Notes under the pieces: model-generated | Database searches by the model: none | Told to the model about the DNA's origin: nothing | What the model saw: the letters and a program-made list of their open reading frames with translations, nothing else | Part shown: piece after piece, positions 39,704-49,815 of the stretch | How positions within the stretch are numbered: the stretch's first letter is position 1 | How the letters are laid out: each line of letters starts with the position of its first letter | NCBI RefSeq assembly: GCF_002072215.1 | Contig: NZ_JXMW01000015.1 | Coordinates: 1-51,263, forward strand | Source of the DNA: Methanobrevibacter arboriphilus JCM 13429 = DSM 1125 | GTDB lineage: Archaea > Methanobacteriota > Methanobacteria > Methanobacteriales > Methanobacteriaceae | DNA: 51,263 bases | Reading direction: 5' to 3' | Made by a program: the position numbers and the translations under genes

Positions 39704-40020
39704 AGTCCTCTGTAGCAATAATTGGAGATCTTGATACTGTTACAGGTTTTCAACTTGGTGGAGTAAAGGTAAGTAAGGTTGTAGAAACAAATGAAGATGC
39801 AGAAAATGCATTGGATGAATTAATTAATGATGAAGTTTCAATTATAATTATCACAGAAAATATAGCTGATAATATTAGGAAATACATGGAGAAAAAAATT
39901 GGTTCCAATGTGTTACCAATGATTATTGAAATACCAGATAAATCTGGCCCATCTGATAGGGAAAGCGATCCTATGGGTGAACTTATTAAAAGAGTTATTG
40001 GGGTAGAGATGGTTAAATGA
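39700..40020 (+). CDS. ahaF: A1A0 ATP synthase subunit F
   Basis: 106-residue small alpha/beta protein ([20 protein letters not shown] ... [11 protein letters not shown] ... [14 protein letters not shown] ... LIKRVIGVE) of the central rotor stalk. Overlaps ahaC at its start and ahaA at its end by ATGA, indicating translational coupling. Confidence 0.95.
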   Translation: MKSSVAIIGDLDTVTGFQLGGVKVSKVVETNEDAENALDELINDEVSIIIITENIADNIRKYMEKKIGSNVLPMIIEIPDKSGPSDRESDPMGELIKRVIGVEMVK

Positions 40021-41771
40021 TTACTGAAGGAAATATTATTAAAATTGCAGGTCCTGTTATCATCGCAGATGGTATGAGAGGAACTCAAATGCATGAAATG
40101 GTTAAGGTAGGTAGCGACAAGCTTATTGGTGAAATCATTGAGCTTGAAGGTGACACTGCAACTATTCAGGTTTATGAAGAAACAGCTGGGTTAAAACCTG
40201 GTGAAAAAATAGAAAGTACTGGTGGACCATTGTCTGTAGAACTTGGACCTGGTATTATGGGTTCAATCTTTGATGGAATCCAAAGACCACTAGAAGTTAT
40301 TAAAGAAAAAACTGGCGACTTTATTGAAAGAGGTGTAGATGTACCATCTATTGATAAAGAGAAAAAATGGACTTTTAAACCAGTAGCAAAAGTAGGAGAT
40401 AAAGTACAAGGTGGAGATGTTCTTGGAGAAGTACAAGAAACTTCTGCAGTTCTCCAAAAGATTTTACTTCCTCCAACTATTGAAGGTACAGTAAAAAGCA
40501 TTGTTAGTAGTGGTGAATTTACAGTAGAAGAAGATATTGCTGAGATAGAAACTGCTGATGATGTTAAAAAAGTTCAAATGTTACAAAAATGGCCAGTTAG
40601 GAAAGGTAGACCTTACAAAGATAAGCTTGACCCTGATGTTCCTCTTGTAACTGGACAAAGAACACAAGACACATTTTTCCCTGTAGCTAAAGGTGGTACT
40701 GCTGCTATTCCTGGTCCTTTTGGGTCTGGAAAAACTGTTACACAACAACAATTAGCTAAATGGTCTGATGCAGATATTATTGTATATGTTGGATGTGGAG
40801 AACGTGGAAACGAAATGACTGAGGTACTTTTAGAGTTCCCAGAACTTGAAGATCCAAAAACTGGAAATCCTTTAATGGATAGAACAGTTCTTATAGCTAA
40901 TACATCTAACATGCCTGTTGCAGCTCGTGAAGCTTGTGTATATACTGGTATTACTATTGCTGAATACTTCCGTGATCAAGGTTATGATGTAGCTCTTATG
41001 GCAGATTCAACTTCACGTTGGGCAGAAGCTATGAGGGAGATTTCAGGAAGACTTGAAGAGATGCCTGGTGAAGAAGGATATCCTGCATATCTTGCTTCAA
41101 GACTTGCTCAATTCTATGAAAGAGCTGGAAGAGTTAATACATTAGGTAGTGAAAGTAAAGTTTCCTCTGTTTCTGTTGTTGGAGCTGTTTCTCCTCCTGG
41201 TGGGGACTTATCTGAACCAGTTACACAAAACACTTTACGTATTTGTAAAGTATTTTGGGCATTAGATGCGTCTCTTGCAGATAAACGTCATTTCCCTTCA
41301 ATTGATTGGTTACAAAGTTATTCCTTATATGTTGATAGTGTACAAGAATGGTGGAAAGAAACTGTTGGGGGAGATTGGAGGTCTGCTCGTGATGAAGCTA
41401 TGGTTTTACTACAAAAAGAATCTGAACTTCAAGAAATTGTACAGCTTGTAGGTCCTGATGCACTTCCAGATAGTGAACAAGTTACCTTAGAAACTACTCG
41501 TATGTTAAGAGAAGATTTCTTACAGCAAAACGCTTATCATGAAGTTGATACTTACTGTTCTCCTTCAAAACAATTCCAACTTTTAAGCACAATTATACTA
41601 TTCCAAAAAGAAGCAAATAAGGCTTTAGAAAGAGGAGCTAACTCTAAAGATATTATTGGATTAAGTGTTAAAGAAGATATTGGTAGGTTAAAATTTATTG
41701 CTGAAGATGATTTCCCTACAAAGGTGAAATCTGTTCAAGAAGAGATTATTAAACAATGTGGTGAGGTGTAA
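40017..41771 (+). CDS. ahaA: A1A0 ATP synthase catalytic subunit A
   Basis: 584 residues; catalytic subunit of the A3B3 head. The P-loop is GPFGSGKTV (about residues 232-240), followed by GCGERGNEM, the Walker B region [20 protein letters not shown], and the family-specific bulge insertion in the N-terminal part. A canonical archaeal variant without inteins, uninterrupted. Start codon overlaps the ahaF stop. Confidence 0.97.
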   Translation: MITEGNIIKIAGPVIIADGMRGTQMHEMVKVGSDKLIGEIIELEGDTATIQVYEETAGLKPGEKIESTGGPLSVELGPGIMGSIFDGIQRPLEVIKEKTGDFIERGVDVPSIDKEKKWTFKPVAKVGDKVQGGDVLGEVQETSAVLQKILLPPTIEGTVKSIVSSGEFTVEEDIAEIETADDVKKVQMLQKWPVRKGRPYKDKLDPDVPLVTGQRTQDTFFPVAKGGTAAIPGPFGSGKTVTQQQLAKWSDADIIVYVGCGERGNEMTEVLLEFPELEDPKTGNPLMDRTVLIANTSNMPVAAREACVYTGITIAEYFRDQGYDVALMADSTSRWAEAMREISGRLEEMPGEEGYPAYLASRLAQFYERAGRVNTLGSESKVSSVSVVGAVSPPGGDLSEPVTQNTLRICKVFWALDASLADKRHFPSIDWLQSYSLYVDSVQEWWKETVGGDWRSARDEAMVLLQKESELQEIVQLVGPDALPDSEQVTLETTRMLREDFLQQNAYHEVDTYCSPSKQFQLLSTIILFQKEANKALERGANSKDIIGLSVKEDIGRLKFIAEDDFPTKVKSVQEEIIKQCGEV

Positions 41772-41774
41772 AAA

Positions 41775-43163
41775 ATGAATACTGATATTAAAACAAGAGA
41801 ATACACCACAGTTACTGAGGTTGCTGGTCCTTTAATGATTGTTGAAGGAGTGGAAGGTGTTGCTTATAACGAGATAGTAGAAATTGAAACACCCGATGGC
41901 GAAAACAGAAGAGGTCAAGTTCTTGAAGTTAGAACAGATATTGCAGTTATCCAAGTTTTTGAAGGAACTAGTGATTTAAATACTAAAAATACAAAAACTC
42001 GTTTTACTGGTGAAACAGCTAAGATTGGTGTTTCATTAGATATGATGGGACGTATTTTTGATGGTACTGGTAAACCTATTGATGGTGGTCCAGAGATTAT
42101 ACCTGAAAAAGAATTAGATATTAATGGTAACCCAATGAACCCTTCTGCTCGTGAATTTCCTGCAGAATTTATTCAGACTGGTATTTCTACTATTGATGGT
42201 ATGAACACTTTAGTTAGAGGCCAAAAATTACCTATATTCTCAGGTTCTGGTTTACCTCACAATGACTTAGCTGCACAAATTGCAAGACAAGCTAAGGTAA
42301 TTGGTGAAGATACTGAGTTTGCAGTTATATTTGCTGCTATGGGTATTACTCACGAAGAAGCTAACTTTTTCATGAAGGATTTTGAAAGAACTGGAGCTCT
42401 TGAAAGGGTTACTGTATTTATGAATTTAGCAGATGATCCTGCTATTGAAAGGATTCTTACTCCTAAAATGGCTCTTACTACTGCAGAATATTTAGCTTTT
42501 GAACATGACATGCATGTATTGGTTATTTTAACTGATTTAACTAACTACTGTGAAGCTTTAAGGGAAGTTTCTGCAGCTCGTAATGAGGTTCCTGGAAGAA
42601 GAGGTTATCCTGGATACATGTACACTGATTTAGCTGGTTTATATGAACGTGCTGGTCGTATAGCTGGTAAAGAAGGTTCTATTACTCAAATGCCTATATT
42701 AGTCATGCCTCAAGATGATATTACTCACCCAATTCCTGATTTAACTGGTTATATCACTGAAGGGCAAATTGTACTTAGTCGTGATCTTCACAGAAAAGGT
42801 ATTTATCCTCCTGTAGATGTACTTCCTTCTTTATCTCGTTTGATGAGTGGGGGTATTGGTGAAAACAGGACTCGTGAAGACCATAGTGGTGTTTCTGATC
42901 AATTATACTCTGCTTATGCAGAAGGTCGTGATTTAAGAGATTTAGTAGCTGTTGTTGGTGAAGAAGCTCTTACTGAAAGAGATCAAAAGTTCTTGAAATT
43001 TGCTGATGCTTTTGAAGAAGAATTCATTACTCAAGCTAAAGATGAAGATAGGACTATCCAGGAAACTTTAGATCTTGGTTGGAAATTATTAAGTTTATTA
43101 CCTAGAACTGAACTTAAAAGGGTTAAGGAAGAACATATTCCAATTTATCTTCCAAATGAATAG
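41775..43163 (+). CDS. ahaB: A1A0 ATP synthase subunit B
   Basis: 462 residues; non-catalytic nucleotide-binding subunit of the head. No Walker A lysine loop (the equivalent is [14 protein letters not shown]). Conserved blocks: [54 protein letters not shown] and [18 protein letters not shown]. Starts 3 bp after ahaA. Confidence 0.97.
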   Translation: MNTDIKTREYTTVTEVAGPLMIVEGVEGVAYNEIVEIETPDGENRRGQVLEVRTDIAVIQVFEGTSDLNTKNTKTRFTGETAKIGVSLDMMGRIFDGTGKPIDGGPEIIPEKELDINGNPMNPSAREFPAEFIQTGISTIDGMNTLVRGQKLPIFSGSGLPHNDLAAQIARQAKVIGEDTEFAVIFAAMGITHEEANFFMKDFERTGALERVTVFMNLADDPAIERILTPKMALTTAEYLAFEHDMHVLVILTDLTNYCEALREVSAARNEVPGRRGYPGYMYTDLAGLYERAGRIAGKEGSITQMPILVMPQDDITHPIPDLTGYITEGQIVLSRDLHRKGIYPPVDVLPSLSRLMSGGIGENRTREDHSGVSDQLYSAYAEGRDLRDLVAVVGEEALTERDQKFLKFADAFEEEFITQAKDEDRTIQETLDLGWKLLSLLPRTELKRVKEEHIPIYLPNE

Positions 43164-43243
43164 TATGAATAATTAAATCCATAAGAAAATTATAATTAGT
43201 ACAAATACTTATTTTACTAATTATTTTTTCTAGGAGGTAAAAA

Positions 43244-43888
43244 ATGGCACAAGAAACAATGGAAGGGATTAATCCCACAAGAATGGAGTTATTAAAACTC
43301 AAAGATAGGGAAAAACTCGCAGTTAAAGGCCATAGTTTATTAAAAGAAAAACGTGATGCTTTGATTAAAGAATTTTTTGATATATTAGATAGAGTTAAAG
43401 GATCACGTAGTAAAGTTGAAGAAATTCTTAAGGAAGCATATAGTGACTTAACCAAAGTTCAAGTGGACATGGGTGACTTATCTGTTCAAAGGGCATCATT
43501 ATCTGTAAAAGAGTCCGTTGAAGTTGAAATAGATTCAAGGAGTATTATGGGTGTTGTTGTTCCTATAATGGATTCAGAAATCAAAGAAAGAACATTGGTT
43601 GATAGGGGATACAGCTTTTTAGACACTTCAGCAAAATTAGATGAAACTGCAAAGAAATTTGAAGAGGCAATTTCGTTAATAATTGAATTAGGGGAAGTTG
43701 AAAAAACTATTTATCTTTTAGCTGCTGAAATTGAATCAACTAAACGTCGTGTTAATGCATTAGAACATATAATGATTCCTAAGCTACAAAATTCTGTCAA
43801 ATCTATTGAAACAAGACTTCAAGAGATGGAGAGAGAAAACTTTGTTAGGTTAAAGATAATTAAATCCAAAATTGAAGTTGAAGATTAG
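43244..43888 (+). CDS. ahaD: A1A0 ATP synthase subunit D
   Basis: 214-residue central-stalk subunit, a two-helix coiled coil like gamma/[21 protein letters not shown] (short of the start) and ...[20 protein letters not shown] near the C-terminus. Strong ribosome binding site aggagg upstream. Last canonical subunit gene of the operon; 80 bp separate it from ahaB. Confidence 0.96.
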   Translation: MAQETMEGINPTRMELLKLKDREKLAVKGHSLLKEKRDALIKEFFDILDRVKGSRSKVEEILKEAYSDLTKVQVDMGDLSVQRASLSVKESVEVEIDSRSIMGVVVPIMDSEIKERTLVDRGYSFLDTSAKLDETAKKFEEAISLIIELGEVEKTIYLLAAEIESTKRRVNALEHIMIPKLQNSVKSIETRLQEMERENFVRLKIIKSKIEVED

Positions 43889-43899
43889 GTAGTGATTGA

Positions 43900-44292
43900 A
43901 TGGTTAGATTTTTAAATCCTGTTGGTGAATTCAAAAGAGAACTTAAAAGTTCTCAAAGTAAAATGGATCTTAAAATGGGAGATATTCCTATTTTATCAAG
44001 AGTTATTGTTGCTAATGAAGATATTGTTTTAGAAAATGGAAAATCTGTTTCAATTAAAATTAAAGAGATTTCAATTCCTGCAAAACATATAGTATCTATT
44101 AGTAGTTATGCTGCAAATAAATATGGTCATCCAATTGCTGTTGGTTCAGAAACTCATATCCCTCTTTCAATGGATAAAACTGTCAATAGGGCCGCTTTTA
44201 TTGCATCTTCTGATGGTGCTATTGAGAAAGGTGATCTTTTAGGATTTTTATCTCTTTTCCCGGTTGAGATTATTAATAATTTATTTAAATAG
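43900..44292 (+). CDS. DUF22-like protein following the ATP synthase genes
   Basis: 130 residues of mainly beta-strand type: RVIVANEDIVLENGKSVSIK ... ISIPAKHIVSISSYAANKYG ... GAIEKGDLLGFLSLFPVEII. The C-terminal GDLLG...FP resembles DUF22, a methanogen-specific family. Function unknown. It starts 12 bp after ahaD with gtgat upstream, so it is probably cotranscribed with the ATP synthase. Confidence 0.6.
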   Translation: MVRFLNPVGEFKRELKSSQSKMDLKMGDIPILSRVIVANEDIVLENGKSVSIKIKEISIPAKHIVSISSYAANKYGHPIAVGSETHIPLSMDKTVNRAAFIASSDGAIEKGDLLGFLSLFPVEIINNLFK

Positions 44293-44397
44293 TGTTTTAT
44301 TTATAAAACATTTTTTATTTTTTATTTTTTTAAGTTCTATTTTTTTAAAGTATTAACTTCTTTATATTTAATATTATTCTTCTAAATTTGTGTAATT

Positions 44398-44547
44398 ATG
44401 AAACGTGATCCATTTAATCAATATATTAAAGATCCTGATAAAAAAGCCAGGTTATATTTGATAATTACTGGAGCTATGATTGCTACTACTATTTTGATAG
44501 TAATTGGAACTTTAATTTTTATTTTACTACTTGTTGGAGTAATTTAA
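44398..44547 (+). CDS. small membrane protein (49 aa) at the end of the ATP synthase operon
   Basis: Reads MKRDPFNQYIKDPDKKARLY then a single long hydrophobic helix LIITGAMIATTILIVIGTLI and a short hydrophobic tail. The charged head and one helix suggest a type II small protein. No ribosome binding site beyond tgtaa is seen, but codon content and position before the operon terminator support it. Confidence 0.65.
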   Translation: MKRDPFNQYIKDPDKKARLYLIITGAMIATTILIVIGTLIFILLLVGVI

Positions 44548-44571
44548 TATAATATTTTGATAGGAATTTTT

Positions 44572-44602
44572 AAGGAATTTTTCTATAATTCCTTTTTATT
44601 TT
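44572..44602 (+). terminator. terminator of the ATP synthase operon
   Basis: Perfect 8-bp stem aaggaatt / aattcctt (44572-44579 with 44587-44594), 7-nt loop, then a T-rich tract. Confidence 0.7.
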
Positions 44603-44682
44603 GCACTATTATATATCATTTAATATTTTTTATTATATTTTTTATTATAATTTTTATTATTAATTTATTATTATTTTATCTT

Positions 44683-44740
44683 TAGAATTTTATTTTTAGA
44701 ATTTTATTTTTAGAATTTTATTTTTAGATTTTATTTTTAG
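44683..44740. repeat. 14-bp tandem repeat, four copies
   Basis: agaattttattttt repeats head to tail, the last copy lacking one base, in the convergent gap before the ATP-grasp gene. Confidence 0.8.
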
Positions 44741-44764
44741 TAAAATTTTTTAGTATATTAATTG

Positions 44765-46081
44765 TTAATTAACTTTTTTATCATTTTTAAGTTCTTTTTC
44801 TATTAAATAAACAGCATTATTTACTTCATTTTTCACATTTGAAATGCTATCTTTGGGAGTTATGATTGTTAATAATGGTTCATCTTTTTCGATAATTACT
44901 CCTTTATAAGGTATATCATAAAAATTAGCTATATTAATATTATTCTTTAATTTGATTCTTTTAGAGGAGTAGATTATTCTTTTGATAGTATATTTATCTT
45001 TGGTGATTTTTGGAATTTCTATTAATTCTCCTTCACATGCTTTTATATGTGCCTCTAGTAAGTTGATTCCTAATAGTTCCTCTACACATTCATAGGTTCC
45101 TTGGAATCGTGGATTAACTTCAATAACATATGCTTCTTCTAGATTTTCACCTATTATCATATCTAACCCATTAGAACCGATTAATTTTAGATATGGTATT
45201 AAATCTTCAGAACTTCTTTCTATATGTTTTATTATGTTTTTTTCTTTTTCTAAACTTAAGATATTATTAACATTATTAATATTGAAAGGCACTATATTAC
45301 CAAAATATTTGAAACTATTTTCTATTCCAAAATCTAAACCTGTTAGCATATTGCTAGTTACTATTGTTTTTGATTCCTTTTTAGTTGATAAGATAGATGA
45401 ACTAACATTTGTTCCATTTATATATTCTTGGACTATTAATCCTGAATTTTCATATTTTATATGGTCATTATAAAATTTATTGATATCTATATTTCCTTTG
45501 CTATTTTTTTTGGAAGCATTACTTGGAGTGTTTAAAATAATCTCATTTTCATCATTGTATTTTATATAGCTAATCCCATAACCTCCAGATCCTTGGAGGG
45601 GTTTTATAATAAATGGAAGATTAGGATATTGTTTAGCTATTTCAAGTATTTCAGATATATTGTCTTCATTGTTTCCATAGTTTATTTTAAAAGTTTTAGG
45701 AGTCAAATATTTATTTTTTATTTTCTTATAAAATTTATATTTATCTTCAACATGTTCTGTTTTTTGGTTACCTATTATCTTCCTTTTATGTTTCTTAAAA
45801 GTCCCTTTAAAATCATTACAAGATATTCCTGAAGACAAAATGATTCCATCTACTTCTTCGATAAAATCTTTTGATAATTCTAATAATTTATTTGGATTAT
45901 AATTTTTTTCAATAAATCCACAAGAAGTTCCTTCTTTTTGTTTTAAAATATGTTTTTCTTTATAAGGTAATTTAAAATCAAAAGTACAATAATAACTTGT
46001 TGAATAAGTTTTATATGGTAATGTTAGACTAGAATTTACTAATCCTCGGGTATTTATTCCCATTATTAGCAATTTTTCCAT
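44765..46081 (-). CDS. ATP-grasp domain protein (COG2232-like)
   Basis: 438 residues. The N-terminal pre-ATP-grasp part reads MEKLLIMGINTRGLVNSS and contains GIILSSGISCND. The ATP-grasp domain runs from about residue 130: LPFIIKPLQGSGGYGISYIK (ATP-binding lysine and glycine loop), LIVQEYINGTNVSSSIL, and AYVIEVNPRFQGTYECVEEL (metal-binding Glu/Asn). COG2232 proteins are found in methanogens and methylotrophs and may join acid and amine substrates in cofactor synthesis; substrate unknown. ggtg stands before the ATG. Confidence 0.85.
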   Translation of the reverse strand: MEKLLIMGINTRGLVNSSLTLPYKTYSTSYYCTFDFKLPYKEKHILKQKEGTSCGFIEKNYNPNKLLELSKDFIEEVDGIILSSGISCNDFKGTFKKHKRKIIGNQKTEHVEDKYKFYKKIKNKYLTPKTFKINYGNNEDNISEILEIAKQYPNLPFIIKPLQGSGGYGISYIKYNDENEIILNTPSNASKKNSKGNIDINKFYNDHIKYENSGLIVQEYINGTNVSSSILSTKKESKTIVTSNMLTGLDFGIENSFKYFGNIVPFNINNVNNILSLEKEKNIIKHIERSSEDLIPYLKLIGSNGLDMIIGENLEEAYVIEVNPRFQGTYECVEELLGINLLEAHIKACEGELIEIPKITKDKYTIKRIIYSSKRIKLKNNINIANFYDIPYKGVIIEKDEPLLTIITPKDSISNVKNEVNNAVYLIEKELKNDKKVN

Positions 46082-46464
46082 TTACTGCACCATCTTAATA
46101 ATTTTTTATTTATATAAATTTTATTTATCTAAGATTAATTTTAATTTAATATTTTAAATTATTATCTTTTTAAATCACTATCTAATTTTAAATAATGTTA
46201 ATTTTTAGATAAATAAATTATATTTTTAGTTATTTTTAGTTATTATCTAATTGGTATTTAATATTAAAATATTTAATATTGAAATGTTTAATATTGGAAT
46301 GTTTAGTATTAGAATATTATTTAATTTTAATTATTATATAAAATTCTATAGAATAAATAAAATTATTAAATTTCATTAAATATATTTAAAATAGCTTAAT
46401 TCAATTAAATTTTTATAAAACAGATGTAAAAATAATAAAAAGTGTAAAAATAATAAAAATAAGA
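46082..46464. other. AT-rich intergenic
   Basis: Repeats of tttaatattgaaatg-like 15-bp units (46258-46320). No gene seen; the 3' side of the tRNA gene is T-rich on its own strand, enough for termination. Confidence 0.45.
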
Positions 46465-46536
46465 TAGTCCCGAGCGGAGTCGAACCGCCGTCTCCGGGTC
46501 CAAAGCCTAGAAGGATTACCACTACCCTACGGGACT
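46465..46536 (-). tRNA. tRNA-Gln (anticodon TTG)
   Basis: 72 nt, no intron, no encoded CCA. Acceptor AGTCCCG / CGGGACT pairs over seven bases with discriminator A; D arm GGGTAGTGGTAATCC; T arm GGCGGTTCGACTCCGCT (with a G-U pair). Loop CTTTGGA gives anticodon TTG (complement of 46501-46503). The anticodon stem CTAGG / CCCGG has an A-C mismatch at 29-41. A TATA-like tttaaatata lies at 46590-46599. Confidence 0.95.
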
Positions 46537-46719
46537 ATATATGCTGATTTGTATTTATCTACAATTACAGCAATTTTACTTTAATTGAAGTTATATTTAA
46601 ATGTATTGGTTTTATTCATGATTATATTATTGCTATTATATTTTTAATACTAAAATTAATCTTATTAATACTAATCTTATTAATATTAATACAATATTTT
46701 TTTGTTTTGGTTTAATTAT

Positions 46720-47370
46720 TCACTCTCTTGATTGATACCAAAGACATTTATCTATCCATCCACATTCTCCACAAACTTCTTTAGCATCTTTTAAGTATTT
46801 AAATGAATTATTAACTAATATAACTGCTTCACTAAATAAATATTCCTTTTTTTTGTTTATTTTTGCTTTTTTCAATACTTTAGAATCCATATTTACAATT
46901 TTTTCATTGTTAATGGAGTGCATTAATTTATTTTTAGGATATTTATTATCTTTATTATTTTTAGTATTCTTAGTATCCTTAGTATTTTTAATACTTTTAG
47001 TATCCTTAGTATCTTTATTATTTTTAGTATCCTTAGTATTTTTAATACTTTTAGTAACCTTAGTATCTTCATTATCTTCAATATTTTTAGTATATTCAAT
47101 TTTATTATCACTTTTAATATTTTCATTGATTTCAGTATTGTTTGATTCCCCTATACATATTTTGTCTTTTAAATTTGGACAAAATTCACATAAAGCATCA
47201 GGAGACTCAGTTAAAACTACTTTAACATTAGAATCTTCATTTTTTAAAATGCTAATTATAGTTTCAATATTTTTTTTAAAATTATCATCATAACCATATC
47301 CTTGATATCCTTGTAAACATAGTAGATGATGTCCACGTAAATAAATGACTTTTTTTTCATTAATATTCAT
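46720..47370 (-). CDS. DUF1284 protein with a low-complexity insert
   Basis: 216 residues. The N-terminal core LRGHHLLCLQGYQGYGYDD and cysteines (CEFCPNLKDKICI; VCGECGWIDKCLW) are those of DUF1284, a putative iron-sulfur or zinc protein family of unknown function. The core is split by about 85 residues of TKDTKNNKDTKDTK-type repeats encoded by 12-15 nt units (46930-47140). gtga lies upstream of ATG 47370. Confidence 0.85.
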   Translation of the reverse strand: MNINEKKVIYLRGHHLLCLQGYQGYGYDDNFKKNIETIISILKNEDSNVKVVLTESPDALCEFCPNLKDKICIGESNNTEINENIKSDNKIEYTKNIEDNEDTKVTKSIKNTKDTKNNKDTKDTKSIKNTKDTKNTKNNKDNKYPKNKLMHSINNEKIVNMDSKVLKKAKINKKKEYLFSEAVILVNNSFKYLKDAKEVCGECGWIDKCLWYQSRE

Positions 47371-47696
47371 TTTTTCACTGTAGAAATTTAGTATTAATCA
47401 ATTTATTTGATAAATAATGATCTTTTTAAATTATCTTATATTATTAAAGTTTTATTATTAAAAATAAATCTTTTAAAAATAAATCTTATTGTTAAAAGTA
47501 GTTAATATCTAATATTATATTCATTTAATTTTTGGAAATCTTTAAAAATCGCCATGTTTCTTTTAAAATTTATTATATTTATTTTAGGATTTAATGTATT
47601 TATTCTAAAAATAGTTAAATTTCTTAAAAATTAATATATTAAAAAAATAAGGATAAAATAATAATTTTTAGTTATTATTTTTTAATTATAAATCTA
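47371..47696. other. AT-rich intergenic
   Basis: Short duplications of aaaataaatctt near 47460-47490; no gene or RNA-like structure seen. Confidence 0.4.
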
Positions 47697-48308
47697 TTAT
47701 TCTTTTGGTAAAGCTACTTTAGATATTCCAGCTGCAATTCCGACTTTAAACAAGTCACCTATTATAAATGGAGCAAGACCCATCATAATTAAAGTTATAA
47801 TATCTGGAAAAGCACCTTGAGTAAAGTATAACCAAATGCTTAAACCAATCAATCCAGGAATGTAAATACAAGCAAAGTTGGCTACTAACATTAGACCAAA
47901 CATTTTCTTGAAATTTCTGCTTTCTGTATACTTTTCTGAAATATAACCAATTAATGCAGCAGCTAGTATAAAACCTATGAAGTATCCACAGGTTGAACCT
48001 AAAAAAACACTCAAACCACTACTCATTTCAGCAAACCAGCTTACACCTAAAATTCCTGCAAATATGTATATAACTTGGCTTAATACACCAAATCTTTTTC
48101 CAAGGAATAAACCAGATACTAAAACTCCAAAAGTTTGCCCGGTTATAGGAACTGGGGTCCAAGGTAAAGGGATTATAATTTGTGCTAATATTCCAGTCAA
48201 ACAAGCCATTAGAACTGCCATAGCTAATTTTTCTACATTACTAGCTTTTTGAACTTTATCAAAAATATTATCTCTCATATAATAATAAGAATCAATATTA
48301 ATATTCAC
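47697..48308 (-). CDS. bioY: biotin transporter BioY
   Basis: 203-residue membrane S-component of an ECF-type biotin importer, about six helices. Motifs: LTGILAQIIIPLPWTPVPIT, GQTFGVLVSGLFLGKRFG, CGYFIGFILAAALIGY and GLAPFIIGDLFKVGIAAG. The start at GTG 48308 is set by ggagg 7 nt upstream; a frame starting 33 bases earlier lacks a site. No EcfA/T genes are adjacent, so it works alone or shares a remote module. The organism may depend on external biotin. Confidence 0.93.
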   Translation of the reverse strand: MNINIDSYYYMRDNIFDKVQKASNVEKLAMAVLMACLTGILAQIIIPLPWTPVPITGQTFGVLVSGLFLGKRFGVLSQVIYIFAGILGVSWFAEMSSGLSVFLGSTCGYFIGFILAAALIGYISEKYTESRNFKKMFGLMLVANFACIYIPGLIGLSIWLYFTQGAFPDIITLIMMGLAPFIIGDLFKVGIAAGISKVALPKE

Positions 48309-48622
48309 TATGCTTCCTCCATTAATTCTTCTCAATTTCATATTATATTTAATTTTACAGCATATAATAATTGGTTAAAACAATATAAAAATCTTTCTAT
48401 AGTATATTAAAAAATAAGTCACTCTTTTTATTTTATATTAAAAAAATTAAATATTGTATATTTTTTTCATGAAATATATGATTTTTTTTATAAAATGTAT
48501 AAAATAATTAATATTATAGTATTAATGTTATGGATATTGTTATTAATGAACTTTTTCATTGATTAACCTTTACCGATGAATTTTTATGAAGTTTTTCAAA
48601 AATGAAGTTTTTAAATTCATAG
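48309..48622. other. AT-rich intergenic and bioY leader
   Basis: T/A-rich; it holds the bioY promoter. An imperfect palindrome around 48553-48605 (aactttttcatt... with gaagtttttcaaaaatgaag) is noted, but no operator is identified. Confidence 0.35.
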
Positions 48623-49792
48623 CTATGATTTATTTTCATCTGTATTTTTGTTAACAATTTTTTTACCATAATAAATAGCGGTTAATAACCCTGCAATTGT
48701 AGGTAATATATATGAAGCTATTCTTTCAATTGCGCTTGCAGCTATTACATGATCTGCAGTTATTCCTACAGGAACAAAAAGAGCTATCATTATTATTTCA
48801 GTAATACCTAATGATCCTGGTAGTAATGGTAAAAATGATAATAAAATGGCTATTGTAAATATTGTTATGAATGGGGCTAATGGTGGTGTAACACCTATAG
48901 CTACAAATGCTAGATATGAATTAGACAAATCCAATCCCCAAGTTAAAAGTGCTAGGAATGCTCCTGCAAAAAATAATCTATTTTCTACTATCATAGTAAA
49001 GCTAGAATTAAAATTATCAATATAATAAATAGCTTTTTTCTTCAATTTATCTAAATTATATTTTTTTTGAGTCATTCTCTCAACTAAAGGATGAACCCAA
49101 CCTAATATCTTTAAAGCTATTTTTTCAGAAACACTTTTATTGATTCCAGCGTATATTACAAATGAAAATCCAAATATTGTAGCTAATATTAATATTATTA
49201 GAAAAATTTTTGATAAAATATCTAAATACCATGACAAAAGGGCAAAGACTGCTAATATGGACATTAATAAGAAGGGAAGTATTTCAAATACTCTATCTGC
49301 CATTGTTGAAGCGAGTCCAACTTCAAATGGAGTATCATTGTATTCTTTCAGTACATATGCACGTAGTGGTTCTCCTCCTATTGATCCTGGTGTTATGTTA
49401 TTTCCAAATATACTTGTCATTAAAATACCAAGAACATTTATATATTTAGGGGACTCGTCCATTTTATCTAATATAATCTTCCATCTAAGTGCCCAAACTA
49501 AGTAGACAAATATCTGTATCACAATTGTAAGAGCTAATATCCACAGATTTGTTCTTTTTAAAGTGTTAATTACATCATTGATTCCTGCAAGTATTAGTAT
49601 TGTAAAAATTAGTCCAAATACTATAATGAAAGAAATAATTATGCTTTTTTTGTTATCTCTAATTATAGAATAAATATCCTGATTTTCATTGTTTTCTTTT
49701 TCTTTTCTTTCTATTTCTTCCAATTCTTTTTTTTCTTTTTGAATTTTAGGAGTATTAATGTTAAAAAATTCATCAGATTTTTTAGAACTCAT
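48623..49792 (-). CDS. UPF0104/LPG-synthase-TM family membrane protein
   Basis: 389 residues: a charged N-terminal tail (~45), then about eight helices. Family blocks: LVWALRWKIILDKM, TSIFGNNITPGSIGGEPLRA (the GxxxPGxxGGEPxRxY signature), LASTMADRVFEI and LPLLPGSLGITEIIMIALF. It belongs to the group of the membrane part of lysylphosphatidylglycerol synthase, many members of which act as lipid flippases or transferases. Archaeal substrates are unknown. gagga upstream. Confidence 0.85.
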   Translation of the reverse strand: MSSKKSDEFFNINTPKIQKEKKELEEIERKEKENNENQDIYSIIRDNKKSIIISFIIVFGLIFTILILAGINDVINTLKRTNLWILALTIVIQIFVYLVWALRWKIILDKMDESPKYINVLGILMTSIFGNNITPGSIGGEPLRAYVLKEYNDTPFEVGLASTMADRVFEILPFLLMSILAVFALLSWYLDILSKIFLIILILATIFGFSFVIYAGINKSVSEKIALKILGWVHPLVERMTQKKYNLDKLKKKAIYYIDNFNSSFTMIVENRLFFAGAFLALLTWGLDLSNSYLAFVAIGVTPPLAPFITIFTIAILLSFLPLLPGSLGITEIIMIALFVPVGITADHVIAASAIERIASYILPTIAGLLTAIYYGKKIVNKNTDENKS

Positions 49793-49815
49793 TTAAATCC
49801 TCATTTTATCTAATA

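Noticed and set aside
40172-40912. Minus-strand ORFs inside ahaA (40172-40501, 40613-40912)
   Set aside because: Shadow frames of a highly conserved catalytic subunit gene; no independent signals.
46853-47293. 146-codon plus-strand ORF made of Leu/Val/Ser opposite DUF1284
   Set aside because: It is the antisense translation of the TKDTKN repeat insert; hydrophobic run is an artefact of the complement.
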